Below, piece by piece: positions 1 to 7,830 of a stretch of 64,000 nucleotides of DNA. Position numbers and translations under genes: made by a program. Source of the stretch: Microbacterium sp. AZCO (GTDB lineage Bacteria > Actinomycetota > Actinomycetes > Actinomycetales > Microbacteriaceae); contig NZ_CP154857.1 in assembly GCF_039614715.1 (NCBI RefSeq), forward strand, positions 1,550,001 through 1,614,000, read 5' to 3'. The notes beneath the pieces were generated by a model, which did no database searches, was not told the origin of the DNA, and saw nothing but the letters and a program-made list of their open reading frames with translations. Position 1 is the stretch's first letter. Each line of letters begins with the position of its first letter.

Positions 1-1082
1 CGCGCCGTCGCGTTGGCGTCGGGTGAGGCGGCGTACCACCCGAGCGCGGAACGCCAGTCTGCGGCATCCACCGGCGCGTCGGCGAGCGGATGAGCTGCGT
101 CGAAGACGATGTCACCGACGGTGAGGGTGCCCGTCTTGTCGAGGCAGACGATGTCGACGCGCGCGAGGCCCTCGACGGCGGCGAGCTCGTTGACGAGCAC
201 CTGCTTGGCGCCGAGTTTGGAGGCTCCGACCGCGAACGCGATGCTCGTCATCAGGACGAGTCCGAGTGGAATCATCGCCGTGAGCGCGGCGATGGTGTTC
301 ACCACCGCCTGCACCCAGGCCCCCGTCGAGAAGGCGGTTTCGTATCCGCCTGCGACCATGACCTGCGCGTTGAAGACAAGAAGCCCGACGGGTCCGATGA
401 TCCAGCCAACCCAGCGGAGCACACGATTGATCGAGCTGCGCAGCTCGCTCGCGACAAGCGAGAAGCGCTTGGCCTCGTCGGCGAACCGGTTGGCATAGGA
501 GTCCGCACCCACCCGGCCGACCCTGGCCAGACCTCCGCCGGCGACGACGACCGAACCCGAGAGGGCTTCGTCGCCGTATCCCTTCTCCACCGCATCGGAC
601 TCGCCGGTGAGCATCGACTCGTCGATCTGCAGCCCGCGGGACTCGACCACCGTCGCATCCGCACACACCTGATCGCCGGCGCGGAGCACGAAGAGATCGC
701 CGAGGACCACCGCCGCCGGGGCGATCTCCGCCTCGGCGCCGTCTCGCAACACCCGGGCGGAGGGAGCGTTCAAGAGAGCCAGCCGGTCCAGGGCAGCCTT
801 CGCACGGAACTCCTGCACGCACCCGATGACGGCGTTCGCAAACGCCGCAAACCCGAAGAGCGCGTCTTGCCACCGACCGACGAGGAACAGCACGAAGAAG
901 CATGCGAACACGATCGCGTTGAAGAGCGTGAAGACGTTCGCCCGGACGATGTTCCACGCACTTCGACTCGAGTCCGGGGCGAAGGCGTTCGTGCGGCCCG
1001 CCGCGGTCTGCTCCGCGACCTCGGCAGAGCTGAGTCCCGCTCGATCGAGTGCGTCGGCGTCCACCGCTGTTGATCCGCTCAC
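1..1082 (-). CDS. Cation-transporting P-type ATPase, CtpE-like (partial)
   Basis: N-terminal about 360 codons of a P-type ATPase that runs off the left edge. It reads from a GTG at 1082. Visible are a cytosolic N-terminus typical of the family (LSSAEVAEQTAAGRTN), membrane segments, the actuator motif TGES, and the phosphorylation loop DKTGTLT with the acylated Asp at about residue 315. These enzymes couple ATP hydrolysis to cation transport across the cytoplasmic membrane. The N-terminal wording resembles actinobacterial CtpE, which is linked to calcium in mycobacteria; the ion here is an inference. The nucleotide-binding domain and C-terminal helices lie outside the window, so intactness cannot be judged. 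Confidence 0.88.
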   Translation of the reverse strand, partial: MSGSTAVDADALDRAGLSSAEVAEQTAAGRTNAFAPDSSRSAWNIVRANVFTLFNAIVFACFFVLFLVGRWQDALFGFAAFANAVIGCVQEFRAKAALDRLALLNAPSARVLRDGAEAEIAPAAVVLGDLFVLRAGDQVCADATVVESRGLQIDESMLTGESDAVEKGYGDEALSGSVVVAGGGLARVGRVGADSYANRFADEAKRFSLVASELRSSINRVLRWVGWIIGPVGLLVFNAQVMVAGGYETAFSTGAWVQAVVNTIAALTAMIPLGLVLMTSIAFAVGASKLGAKQVLVNELAAVEGLARVDIVCLDKTGTLTVGDIVFDAAHPLADAPVDAADWRSALGWYAASPDANATA

Positions 1083-1151
1083 CGTGAACCGCCCTACCGA
1101 GTCAGAGTCCCGGCGTCCGGATGGGGATGTCGGGCGGGAACGATTGAGACC

Positions 1152-1946
1152 TCACGGGGTTGCGACGGCCACGGACGGGATCCGCTCGTCCGCTCCGCGG
1201 ATCACGAAGGCGACGCCGATGAGCGCAACGATGATCGCAACGATCTCGAGGAATCCGCCGGCCGCGAAGAGGGGGCCAGGGGTTCCGCGACCGAGAGCAA
1301 ATGTCGAGAAGTCCCAGAAGCCGTGCAGAACCATGGCCCAGATGAGGCTCCCGGTGACGCGGCGGAGGATGTAGAAGATGGTGCCGCCGCCGAACGCCAG
1401 CATGACCTGCTGCAGTGTTGCGCCGATCGCTTGACCGCTGATCGCGTTGATGAGGTGCATGACGCCGAACAGGGCGGAGGTGAGGAACCACACCCACACC
1501 TCCGGCAGCCGGCTGCGCAGCCCTACCAGCAGCAGACCGCGCGTGGTGAGCTCCTCGGTGAAGCCGACGAGCAGAAGGACGATGGATGCCGCGAAGAAGG
1601 CGCCGTCGTAGGCTCCCCAGTCGGTGGAAGCGAGGTTGAGGATGAGCGCGACGACCATGATGGCGGGGGCGATGATCGGCCACTTGTGGGCTGCGCGATG
1701 GCGGTCGAACAACGCGGGCCGCCACCACCCGAGGAGGGTCGTCGTGAGGGCGAGGAGGATCGCCGCGATGATCAGCGAGAGTCCCGCGCCGAGGAAGAGG
1801 TTGCCTCCGCTCTCATCCAGGTCGGTGTACGGGATGCCGGAGAGCTTCTGAACGCTGAAGACGACGGCGACGTAGGCGAAGTAGATGACGAGGCCGATCC
1901 ACACTCGGGGCCGAACCCTGTAGCGCTCCTCGGTGTGCGTGGTCAT
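1152..1946 (-). CDS. CPBP family intramembrane metalloprotease
   Basis: 264-residue polytopic membrane protein with the CPBP/CAAX-protease signature: an EExxxR box (FTEELTTRGLLL), a second-helix FGVMHLIN and a third histidine motif HGFWDF. The family is a set of membrane-embedded glutamyl metalloproteases, used for example in bacteriocin immunity or prenyl-protein type processing; no substrate can be named. The start chosen is the ATG at 1946, because it overlaps the stop of the upstream gene as ATGA (1943-1946), implying translational coupling. The reading frame stays open further upstream but that part is compositionally unlike protein and covers the neighbouring gene. Confidence 0.85.
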   Translation of the reverse strand: MTTHTEERYRVRPRVWIGLVIYFAYVAVVFSVQKLSGIPYTDLDESGGNLFLGAGLSLIIAAILLALTTTLLGWWRPALFDRHRAAHKWPIIAPAIMVVALILNLASTDWGAYDGAFFAASIVLLLVGFTEELTTRGLLLVGLRSRLPEVWVWFLTSALFGVMHLINAISGQAIGATLQQVMLAFGGGTIFYILRRVTGSLIWAMVLHGFWDFSTFALGRGTPGPLFAAGGFLEIVAIIVALIGVAFVIRGADERIPSVAVATP

Positions 1947-2440
1947 TCGGCGGTCCCTTCCGTGGTTTCGATATCGCCGAGCAGATCCTTGAGCCCGAGC
2001 CCGCCGACGTTCTGCGCTTCGACCTCGAGCGTCTTCCCCGTGGACTTGTCGGTCAGGCCGATGACGAGGACCGTCCCCCGCCGGTGCTTGGTGACCTCGA
2101 GGTCCTTCCGCTCGATGTGCGCGACGGGCAGCAGCTTCTTCCAGCCGCCGACCAATCCGGTCTTCTTCCGACCGAGCACGTACAGCCGAGTCGGGGAGAG
2201 CGCGAGCACGAGGGAGGGGCAGCTGCCTTTGGATGCCGCGTTCACCCGCTCGCCGATCACGCTGCCGGTGACACCCCACGCCACTGCGTTGTTGCCATCG
2301 CCGCCGGCGGCGAGGCCGGCTGTAGCACCGACGACTCCGGCGAACGTCGAACCGCGCGGCATGACGACTGCGACGTCGAGCACCTCGTCATCGGGAATCA
2401 CTGCCTGCGCGCCCTCGCGGGCATGTTCTTCTCGCGACAT
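1943..2440 (-). CDS. Hypothetical protein coupled to the CPBP protease
   Basis: 165-residue soluble protein of unrecognised family. The first half is glycine-rich and hydrophobic (GVVGATAGLAAGG), like a glycine-zipper or short membrane-associated stretch. The second half looks like a PH/GRAM-type sheet domain: segments such as LVLALSPTRLYVLGRKK and VAHIERKDLEV resemble bacterial PH-like domains that read out lipid or protein contacts, but this is only a resemblance. It is translationally coupled (ATGA overlap) to the CPBP gene at 1152-1946, so the two products probably act together at the membrane. Confidence 0.7.
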   Translation of the reverse strand: MSREEHAREGAQAVIPDDEVLDVAVVMPRGSTFAGVVGATAGLAAGGDGNNAVAWGVTGSVIGERVNAASKGSCPSLVLALSPTRLYVLGRKKTGLVGGWKKLLPVAHIERKDLEVTKHRRGTVLVIGLTDKSTGKTLEVEAQNVGGLGLKDLLGDIETTEGTAE

Positions 2441-2579
2441 CCGTTGCCCTTCGGTTCGATCACCGCCGACGATTGCCGGTCCGGCGGTCTTGTGTCGAGG
2501 CTATAGGAATCAGGACAAGTCTGAGCAAACTTTCCAGCGGGCGAGAGGTTATGGGCAGGACGCAACGTCCGCTGGTTGA

Positions 2580-3461
2580 ATGAACGCGGAGGGAATGAGC
2601 CCGAAGATGGACGCGACAACGCGGCTCCTGGCGATGGGGTTGCTGGGACACTTCAACGATGAGATGACGCGCGTCGTCGACGAAGCATTCGGTACCCGCT
2701 GGGCGGAGATCGAGGACATCCTCGCGATCGCGGTGATCGTATCGGGCGCCTCGCCGACGACACGCGCCCTGGCCGATATCGCGAAGCTCGATCGTCGCGC
2801 GACATCGCGGATGGTCTCTCGCCTGCAAGCAGAAGGTCTCGTGAGCACGCGGCCGTCGCCCACGGACCGGCGGGCTGTGCAGGTTCTTCTCACGGCCCAC
2901 GGGAACCGGCAGGCGAAGGAGCTCCGCGCCTCCATCGCAGCGTTCTTCGTCCAGAGTGCCCCGATCGCCACCCAGATCAGCGAAGGATTGGGATTCGCCA
3001 GCCCCACCTCGGAGCTGGAGAACTCGGCGGACGCGTTCGACCTGCTTCGCCGGGTGTGCGAGGCCGGTGTCGCCCTGGTCCGAGTCATGCCGGACTCGGT
3101 CACGGAAGGTCAGCTGGCGGCTCGTCAGCGCGCCGCACTCGTGCAGATCGCGATGCAGCCCGGAGCGCGCCCGAACGACCTCGTGTCCTCGCTCGAGGTG
3201 TCACGGGCAGGTGTGGCCTACATCGTCGACCAGCTGTGCAGCAAGGGGTTCGTCACGCGCCACCGAGGCGCAGTGCCCGGCGACCGGCGGGCCGTCACCC
3301 TTGAAGCCACCGCGAACGGACTCCAGGCTGTTCACGACGCGATGGACGGTATCGAGCAGCAGCGGGAGTCGCTCGCCGCACTGTTCGCCGAAGTGGCGGC
3401 GTGGAGTCCTTCCAGGGCCGCCGCTGAGCGCCCTCTGATGCCCGCGAACCGGGAGGAATGA
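2580..3461 (+). CDS. Tandem-domain MarR-type transcriptional regulator
   Basis: 293-residue protein, about twice the usual 140-160 residues of MarR proteins. Two winged-helix units are visible. One lies at about residues 60-115, with TRALADIAKLDRRATSRMV followed by a wing ending DRRAVQVLLTAHG. A second lies at about 195-255, with DLVSSLEVSRAGVAYIVD and wing GDRRAVTLEATANG. Both keep the DRRA(V) wing signature of MarR, so one chain may carry a whole pseudo-dimer. The start is uncertain: in-frame ATGs also occur at 2595 and 2607, and a GGAGGG stands at 2588-2593. It faces the convergent phosphoesterase gene; its targets are unknown. Confidence 0.8.
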   Translation: MNAEGMSPKMDATTRLLAMGLLGHFNDEMTRVVDEAFGTRWAEIEDILAIAVIVSGASPTTRALADIAKLDRRATSRMVSRLQAEGLVSTRPSPTDRRAVQVLLTAHGNRQAKELRASIAAFFVQSAPIATQISEGLGFASPTSELENSADAFDLLRRVCEAGVALVRVMPDSVTEGQLAARQRAALVQIAMQPGARPNDLVSSLEVSRAGVAYIVDQLCSKGFVTRHRGAVPGDRRAVTLEATANGLQAVHDAMDGIEQQRESLAALFAEVAAWSPSRAAAERPLMPANREE

Positions 3462-3493
3462 CGGAGGGACTCTGAGAAGACCGGGTCCGGAGG

Positions 3494-3516
3494 CGAGCCG
3501 CCAGGCTCGCGGCTCG
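3494..3516. terminator. Convergent-gene hairpin
   Basis: Perfect 8-bp stem (CGAGCCGC at 3494-3501 with GCGGCTCG at 3509-3516) and a 7-base loop, placed between the convergent stops of the MarR-type gene and the phosphoesterase gene. It has no clear T-run, so it is a candidate bidirectional terminator by position and shape only. Confidence 0.45.
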
Positions 3517-3531
3517 TCACCGGCGATCGCG

Positions 3532-5298
3532 TCAGTCGTCGAACGTGCCGAAGAGTCCCTTGCCGTAGGACGCCAGAGCGTCATACGCCTCGCCGTACGT
3601 GGTCGGCACGGGGCTTCCGGGATCGAAACGCGCGATGAGCAGGCCGAGCAGGCCCCGCGCGGGCGCCGTGAGCGGACGCTTGCGATGTGTGGCTTCCGTA
3701 CTCGCATCGAGGCCCTCGGGATTGGGGGGAACGTACAGCGATGCGGGCCGAGGCCACGTGTAGGGCTGTCTCGGCGCGTCGAGATTGACCGCGTTGATGA
3801 TGGAGTTCGCGCCGGCGTCCCGAGCGGTCAGCGGTCTGAGCCCGTGCAGACGGCTCAGCGTATTGATGACCGACCCGTGGTGCATCTCGTCGTGGATGAC
3901 GGTCCCGGCAGCCGTGTAGGCGCTTACGAGGATCGCCGGCACGCGGCATCCGAGACGATCGAAACGGAACCCCATCTCCCCGGGGCCCGTCGCGTCGGGC
4001 GGAACGGTCGAGGGCGGTGCCACGTGATCGAAGGTGCCGCCGTGCTCATCGAACGTGATGAGGAGTGCCGTGTTCATGGCGTTCGACCCGCGCGAGGTGC
4101 TGCTCTCCCGAATCGCGTCGTAGATGTCCTGCACGAGCTTGTCCCCGGCGCGCACGTCCGAGTACGCGCTGTTCTGGATCTGCAGCGTGGAGCCGTCTTC
4201 GAGCTCCAGTTCGCCCTCTCGGATCTCACCCCACGGGGGGTGCATGTCGTTGTGATTGAAGACCATCCGCGGCTCGATGAACGCGTACGCAGGAAGGGTG
4301 CCGTTGGCGGCGTCCTCGTAGAACTGCTCCATCACGCGAAAGTTCGTCTTCCAGTACCGCTGCAGAGCGGGAGCATGGATCATGCCTGTCAGCGACAGCA
4401 ACTGGGAGGAGTCGTAATAGACCCGCCAGGGGATGCCCGCTTCCTCGAGTCGATTGAAGACCGTCGGGGCGTCGGGGCCGTCGATCCACTTGTAGTAGTC
4501 GTCCCCGCCGTGATTCGTCACATAGCCGTGGGAGGTGGAAGCGTGGAAGAACGACCGATTGCAGAAGGTCTGCGAAGGCACGGCAGCGAACCAGCGGTCG
4601 TAGACGGCGAACGAGCGAGCGAGCGCCGACACGACCGGCAGCATCTGCGGCTCGAAGCCTCCCATCGCCACCTTCAACTCCTCCGGCTTGGGCTCGCGGT
4701 TCTTGTGCAGTCTGAAGTTGGTGACGTAATCGCGCACGAATCCGTCATTGGTCGCCGACTGATCCGGTGATGGTGCATTGAAGGGATCGAGGTGATCGTT
4801 GCCCGTTCGCGTGGCATTCTCGGGCGGATCGACGACGTTGAACAGTTGAGTGTTGACGTGCGGGAAGGTCTCCCCGGGATCAGGCTGAGGCTGCTGCATG
4901 ATCGAGTCGGTCGATCCCTGATACACCTGGGCGTTGATCCGCGTGCCGTCCGGCGCCGCGTTGGAGTACTTGCCCTGAAGAAGGCCGTCGAACTGAGTGG
5001 ACGTCTTCTCCTCAGCGCTGTAGAGGCGACCCAAGACGTTGTCGAAGCTGCGGTTCTCGAACATCACGACCACGACATGGTCGAAGCCGGGCGCCTGTCG
5101 CGGAGAAAGCGGGGCGAATTCCGGCGGATGCACCGTGGCCGCGGCCGTCGCCGCAGCAGCGGCGGAGCCGCCGATGGCCAGGCCGGCAGCGCCTACCCCG
5201 ATTCGTCTCAGGAAATCCCGCCGGGACGGCACGGGAGGTGGCGGCGACGCGTCGTCACCGGAGCGCGACGTCGACATCGGTGCAACCCGGTCGACCAT
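3532..5298 (-). CDS. Tat-exported alkaline phosphatase-superfamily phosphoesterase (phospholipase C type)
   Basis: 588-residue secreted hydrolase. The N-terminus carries a twin-arginine signal (SRRDFLRRIGVGAAGLAIGG followed by an alanine-rich stretch), so it should be folded in the cytoplasm and exported by Tat. Family motifs of PF04185 are present: HVVVVMFENRSFDNVLG near the start of the mature protein (metal ligands and nucleophile region), HNDMHPP in the middle, and ITFDEHGGTFDHV with C-terminal metal ligands. The family includes non-haemolytic phospholipase C and acid phosphatases cleaving phosphodiester or monoester substrates outside the cell. ATG 5298 is chosen because AAGGAGG stands five bases upstream. 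Confidence 0.9.
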   Translation of the reverse strand: MVDRVAPMSTSRSGDDASPPPPVPSRRDFLRRIGVGAAGLAIGGSAAAAATAAATVHPPEFAPLSPRQAPGFDHVVVVMFENRSFDNVLGRLYSAEEKTSTQFDGLLQGKYSNAAPDGTRINAQVYQGSTDSIMQQPQPDPGETFPHVNTQLFNVVDPPENATRTGNDHLDPFNAPSPDQSATNDGFVRDYVTNFRLHKNREPKPEELKVAMGGFEPQMLPVVSALARSFAVYDRWFAAVPSQTFCNRSFFHASTSHGYVTNHGGDDYYKWIDGPDAPTVFNRLEEAGIPWRVYYDSSQLLSLTGMIHAPALQRYWKTNFRVMEQFYEDAANGTLPAYAFIEPRMVFNHNDMHPPWGEIREGELELEDGSTLQIQNSAYSDVRAGDKLVQDIYDAIRESSTSRGSNAMNTALLITFDEHGGTFDHVAPPSTVPPDATGPGEMGFRFDRLGCRVPAILVSAYTAAGTVIHDEMHHGSVINTLSRLHGLRPLTARDAGANSIINAVNLDAPRQPYTWPRPASLYVPPNPEGLDASTEATHRKRPLTAPARGLLGLLIARFDPGSPVPTTYGEAYDALASYGKGLFGTFDD

Positions 5299-5361
5299 GT
5301 GCGCCTCCTTCGCGTCCCGTGGCAACCGTCGGACTCCATTGTGTGGCTATATCGTCGGCCT

Positions 5362-5973
5362 ATGGACGAACCGGTGAAGTTCGACCGAGGCGTCCGATAC
5401 GGCGCGTCGGTGACGGCGATGGTCTACAGCACCTATCTGGCGTGCTCCACCGATTTCTCGGCGGTGATCCGCTCGGAGAACTATGTCGGTGCGATCAGCA
5501 GCGACATCCCCCTGCTCAACGCGCTTCAGTTCCTGGCCGTGGTGGCGGGGATGGTGCTCGCGCTCGCGATCCTGCCCACCAACGGATATCGGCGTCTCGG
5601 CGGGATCACCCTCGTGTGCGTGACGCTCTTCATATTTGCGACGTTCAACCTGTTACGTGGAGCGGGCGTGGTGACCGAGCCGGTCGGGTTCTGGTCGTTC
5701 GTGCTGGATCAAGGGTTTGCCACACTCCTCGCCGCAGTCGGCGGGTGGCTCATCGCGCGTGGACGCCGCGCGATCACGTGGCTGTTCGCTCTCGTCTGCA
5801 TCGTGCCGTCGCTCCTGGCGATCGCGCTGGAGGACGTCAACATCACGACGGGCGTTTACGCACTGATCGTGCAGCTGACGGTGGCGATCTGTGGACTGGC
5901 GGCAGTGTGGGCAGCGGCGTGGGTCGACGCCCGCATCTCGACTTCGCGGCCTGTCAGCGGCGGCAGCCTGTGA
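5362..5973 (+). CDS. Four- to six-helix membrane protein, unknown function
   Basis: 203-residue hydrophobic protein reading from the ATG at 5362, divergent from the phosphoesterase gene (63 bases between starts). Hydrophobic segments occur at about residues 40-62, 72-92, 105-125, 130-150 and 160-185. I recognise no family signature. The frame is open for a long way upstream but that part is antisense to the phosphoesterase and is not protein-like. It is the last chromosomal gene before the island's left junction at 6114. Confidence 0.65.
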   Translation: MDEPVKFDRGVRYGASVTAMVYSTYLACSTDFSAVIRSENYVGAISSDIPLLNALQFLAVVAGMVLALAILPTNGYRRLGGITLVCVTLFIFATFNLLRGAGVVTEPVGFWSFVLDQGFATLLAAVGGWLIARGRRAITWLFALVCIVPSLLAIALEDVNITTGVYALIVQLTVAICGLAAVWAAAWVDARISTSRPVSGGSL

Positions 5974-6085
5974 ACGGAGCATCCAAGCTGGGTCATCGAA
6001 GAAGCCCCGTTCCTCGGTGACTCCCTTCTTCCTCGCGCAACGACACTTGTCCATTTCGGAGCGTTGAACGTGGTTCCGGAAACGC

Positions 6086-6117
6086 AAAAACCCCCGGTTC
6101 CCGCGGGAACTCGGGGG
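6086..6117 (-). terminator. Displaced original terminator of tRNA-Gln
   Basis: On the minus strand this is a GC-rich hairpin (palindromic core GTTCCCGCGGGAAC inside a CCCCCG/CGGGGG stem) followed by TTTTT, a classic intrinsic terminator. It directly abuts the displaced tRNA-Gln 3' half at 6114-6157 and is about 80% similar to the hairpin now downstream of the intact tRNA at 48810-48841. This is expected if the island replaced the native 3' flank with its own. Confidence 0.75.
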
Positions 6118-6157
6118 CTGTGGCTGGGGTACCTGGACTCGAACCAAGAACAACTGA
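6114..6157. repeat. Left attachment site (attL), displaced tRNA-Gln 3' half
   Basis: 44 bases identical to 48838-48881 and in the same orientation. They cover the 3' end of the tRNA-Gln gene (T arm, acceptor 3' strand, encoded CCA) up to the 3' side of the anticodon stem. Beyond 6157 the match to the tRNA stops abruptly and no 5' half is present, so this is not a functional tRNA. It marks the distal end of the integrated island. Confidence 0.9.
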
Positions 6158-6451
6158 TCTGATCCGGGCACCTCGAGCACCTGCGCCACTCCCCCGAGAT
6201 CCGCGTGATTCTGCGGATGTCGGCTCCTTCAGCTTACGTGTCGCTCCGTGTTGATGCGGGTCGAAAGCGGCGCGCGGAGCGTTTTTGACACTGAATCTGT
6301 CCCCGAAAGTGCTCCCGCGGCGACCGGGCCGCGCCGGTCCTCAATCCCCCTCGCCAAGGCGCTCCACCTCGCTCGGATAGCGCCCGCGCAACGCGCCGAA
6401 CAGCGGGCGGGCTATCCGTGCGCTGCGCGGCCCGCGGACTTAAGGTCGCGC

Positions 6452-6892
6452 GTGGGAGCCACCGAGCGCGCGTACAGCGACCGGTTCTCGGGCGCAATTG
6501 GCGAAGGGCGGATCTCGTACGATGAGCTCGTGCTGCGCGATCCCGAGCCTGACGCGAGCCTCGATGCGTTCCGAGGGGGCGTCGCTGTTCTCACGCGGGA
6601 CGGCAAAGTTGAAGGGCATGTCGCGTCGACCGTCGGCACGTTCTGGTCACCATCGCGGCTCTTCACCCGACAGTGGTGGGTGTGGTTCATCGTGGTCTGG
6701 AGCAACGGCGATCGCGAGCCGTCGTTTGAGGACTACCCGCCTGACTGGCTCACGGTGAACGACTTGAAGGCCGGTCGATTTCTTTGGAACGATAACGACG
6801 ATCATCACGGCCAGTACGACGCCGAGTGCGTGCCACACGACCATCGCGAGCAGGTCCTCCAGGAGATGGGCGTTTCTCCAGAGGACTTCTAA
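6452..6892 (+). CDS. Hypothetical protein, island left end
   Basis: First gene inside the left junction. Read from the GTG at 6452 (AAGG six bases upstream) it gives 146 residues; the frame is open back to 6248 but that segment is compositionally poor. The protein is rich in Trp, Asp and His. It has a block FSGAIGEGRISYDELVLRD, a hydrophobic Trp-rich stretch WWVWFIVVWSNGD and a C-terminus FLWNDNDDHHGQYDAEC. No family is recognised. The C-terminal half looks like a genuine globular domain rather than noise, but expression and function are open. Confidence 0.5.
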   Translation: MGATERAYSDRFSGAIGEGRISYDELVLRDPEPDASLDAFRGGVAVLTRDGKVEGHVASTVGTFWSPSRLFTRQWWVWFIVVWSNGDREPSFEDYPPDWLTVNDLKAGRFLWNDNDDHHGQYDAECVPHDHREQVLQEMGVSPEDF

Positions 6893-7002
6893 ACGGCACG
6901 TTCAACCACCGTTGCGCGCGGGCGCGAACGAGTTCAACCCGTTGGATGCCCCCCGCGAACGCTCCGGCCGCGGTGCTCGCCCGAGCGCCTACGGTAGAGC
7001 CG

Positions 7003-7501
7003 ATGCTTCCTGTCACCTATGCAGAGATCGGCGCTACCGCCGGGGAACTGCCGACTGGCTACCATCACCTGCAAACGGAACGCGTGATCGATCACGGGCA
7101 GCATGCATTCGAGCGCGCGGCCGACGACCTGCTTGCCGGCCAGGTGCAACGTCGAGCCGGTTAAGCGTTCGGCTATCTGAGACGCCGATGCGTGAGGGCA
7201 CACGCGTAGAGATGCAGTTGCGCGTGTGGCCGCTGAGATTCAACATCCCGTGCCTCGTCGTCTGGGCCGACCGTACCGCCAACTCTTGCGGCTTCGCCTA
7301 CGGCACTCTCCCCGGCCACCCCGAGCGGGGAGAAGAACGCTTCGAGGTCTGCCTCACGCCTAGCGGCGATGTGACCTTCAGGATCACTGCTCCACGCCGG
7401 CCCGCTGGTTCACGCGACTCGGTGCCCCGATAGCTCGCCTCGTGCAAGCTCACATGACGCGGCGCTACCTGAAAGCTCTCGACTCGCCCGCTCCGCATTG
7501 A
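7003..7501 (+). pseudogene. DUF1990-family gene, broken by two frameshifts
   Basis: Three reading frames in succession reconstruct one DUF1990 protein. From ATG 7003 it reads TYAEIGATAGELPTGYHHL and then FERAADDLL up to about 7161. In the next frame come MQLRVWPLRFNIPCLVVW and GFAYGTLPGHPERGEERF up to about 7395. In a third frame come RWFTRLGAPIARLVQAHM and a normal C-terminus stopping at 7501. These blocks and their order match the DUF1990 family (about 165 residues, unknown function). Two indels leave no continuous frame, so it should be non-functional unless the sequence contains errors. Confidence 0.75.
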
Positions 7502-7830
7502 TGATCGGTTCGCCGCCCCTCCCCGCCAAGTGTTCGCAGAGGGACCGGCTTCCGCACGCGATGGCCAAGGAGCTACTCGTCCAGAGAAGGGATCAGTTCA
7601 GTCGATCACGCGACGGCCGCACCTCGAGCGCGTATCGCAAACACACGCATGTTCGCCCAGCTGTCGGAGTTGAGTGCGTCGGTGGTCCACCCGGTGTCGT
7701 GTTCGAGTGCGGCATCTAGAGTGATGCAGATAGCGAGCGGGCACATTTCGAGCTAGCAGTCCTGCTCCGCGTTGACTTCCCGACCGTCTCACGCGCGGTG
7801 ATCGACCGTAGCGAGTTGCGACGGCACGAA
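7502..7830. other. No convincing gene; short minus-strand ORF
   Basis: About 330 bases between the DUF1990 remnant and the SIR2 gene. The only protein-like stretch is a 46-codon minus-strand frame (7606-7746) reading LDAALEHDTGWTTDALNSD. It lacks an obvious ribosome site and may be a remnant C-terminus. Confidence 0.4.

Noticed and set aside
6114..6200. Second tRNA gene
   Set aside because: Only the 3' half matches tRNA-Gln. The sequence beyond 6157 cannot form the acceptor, D or anticodon stems with it.
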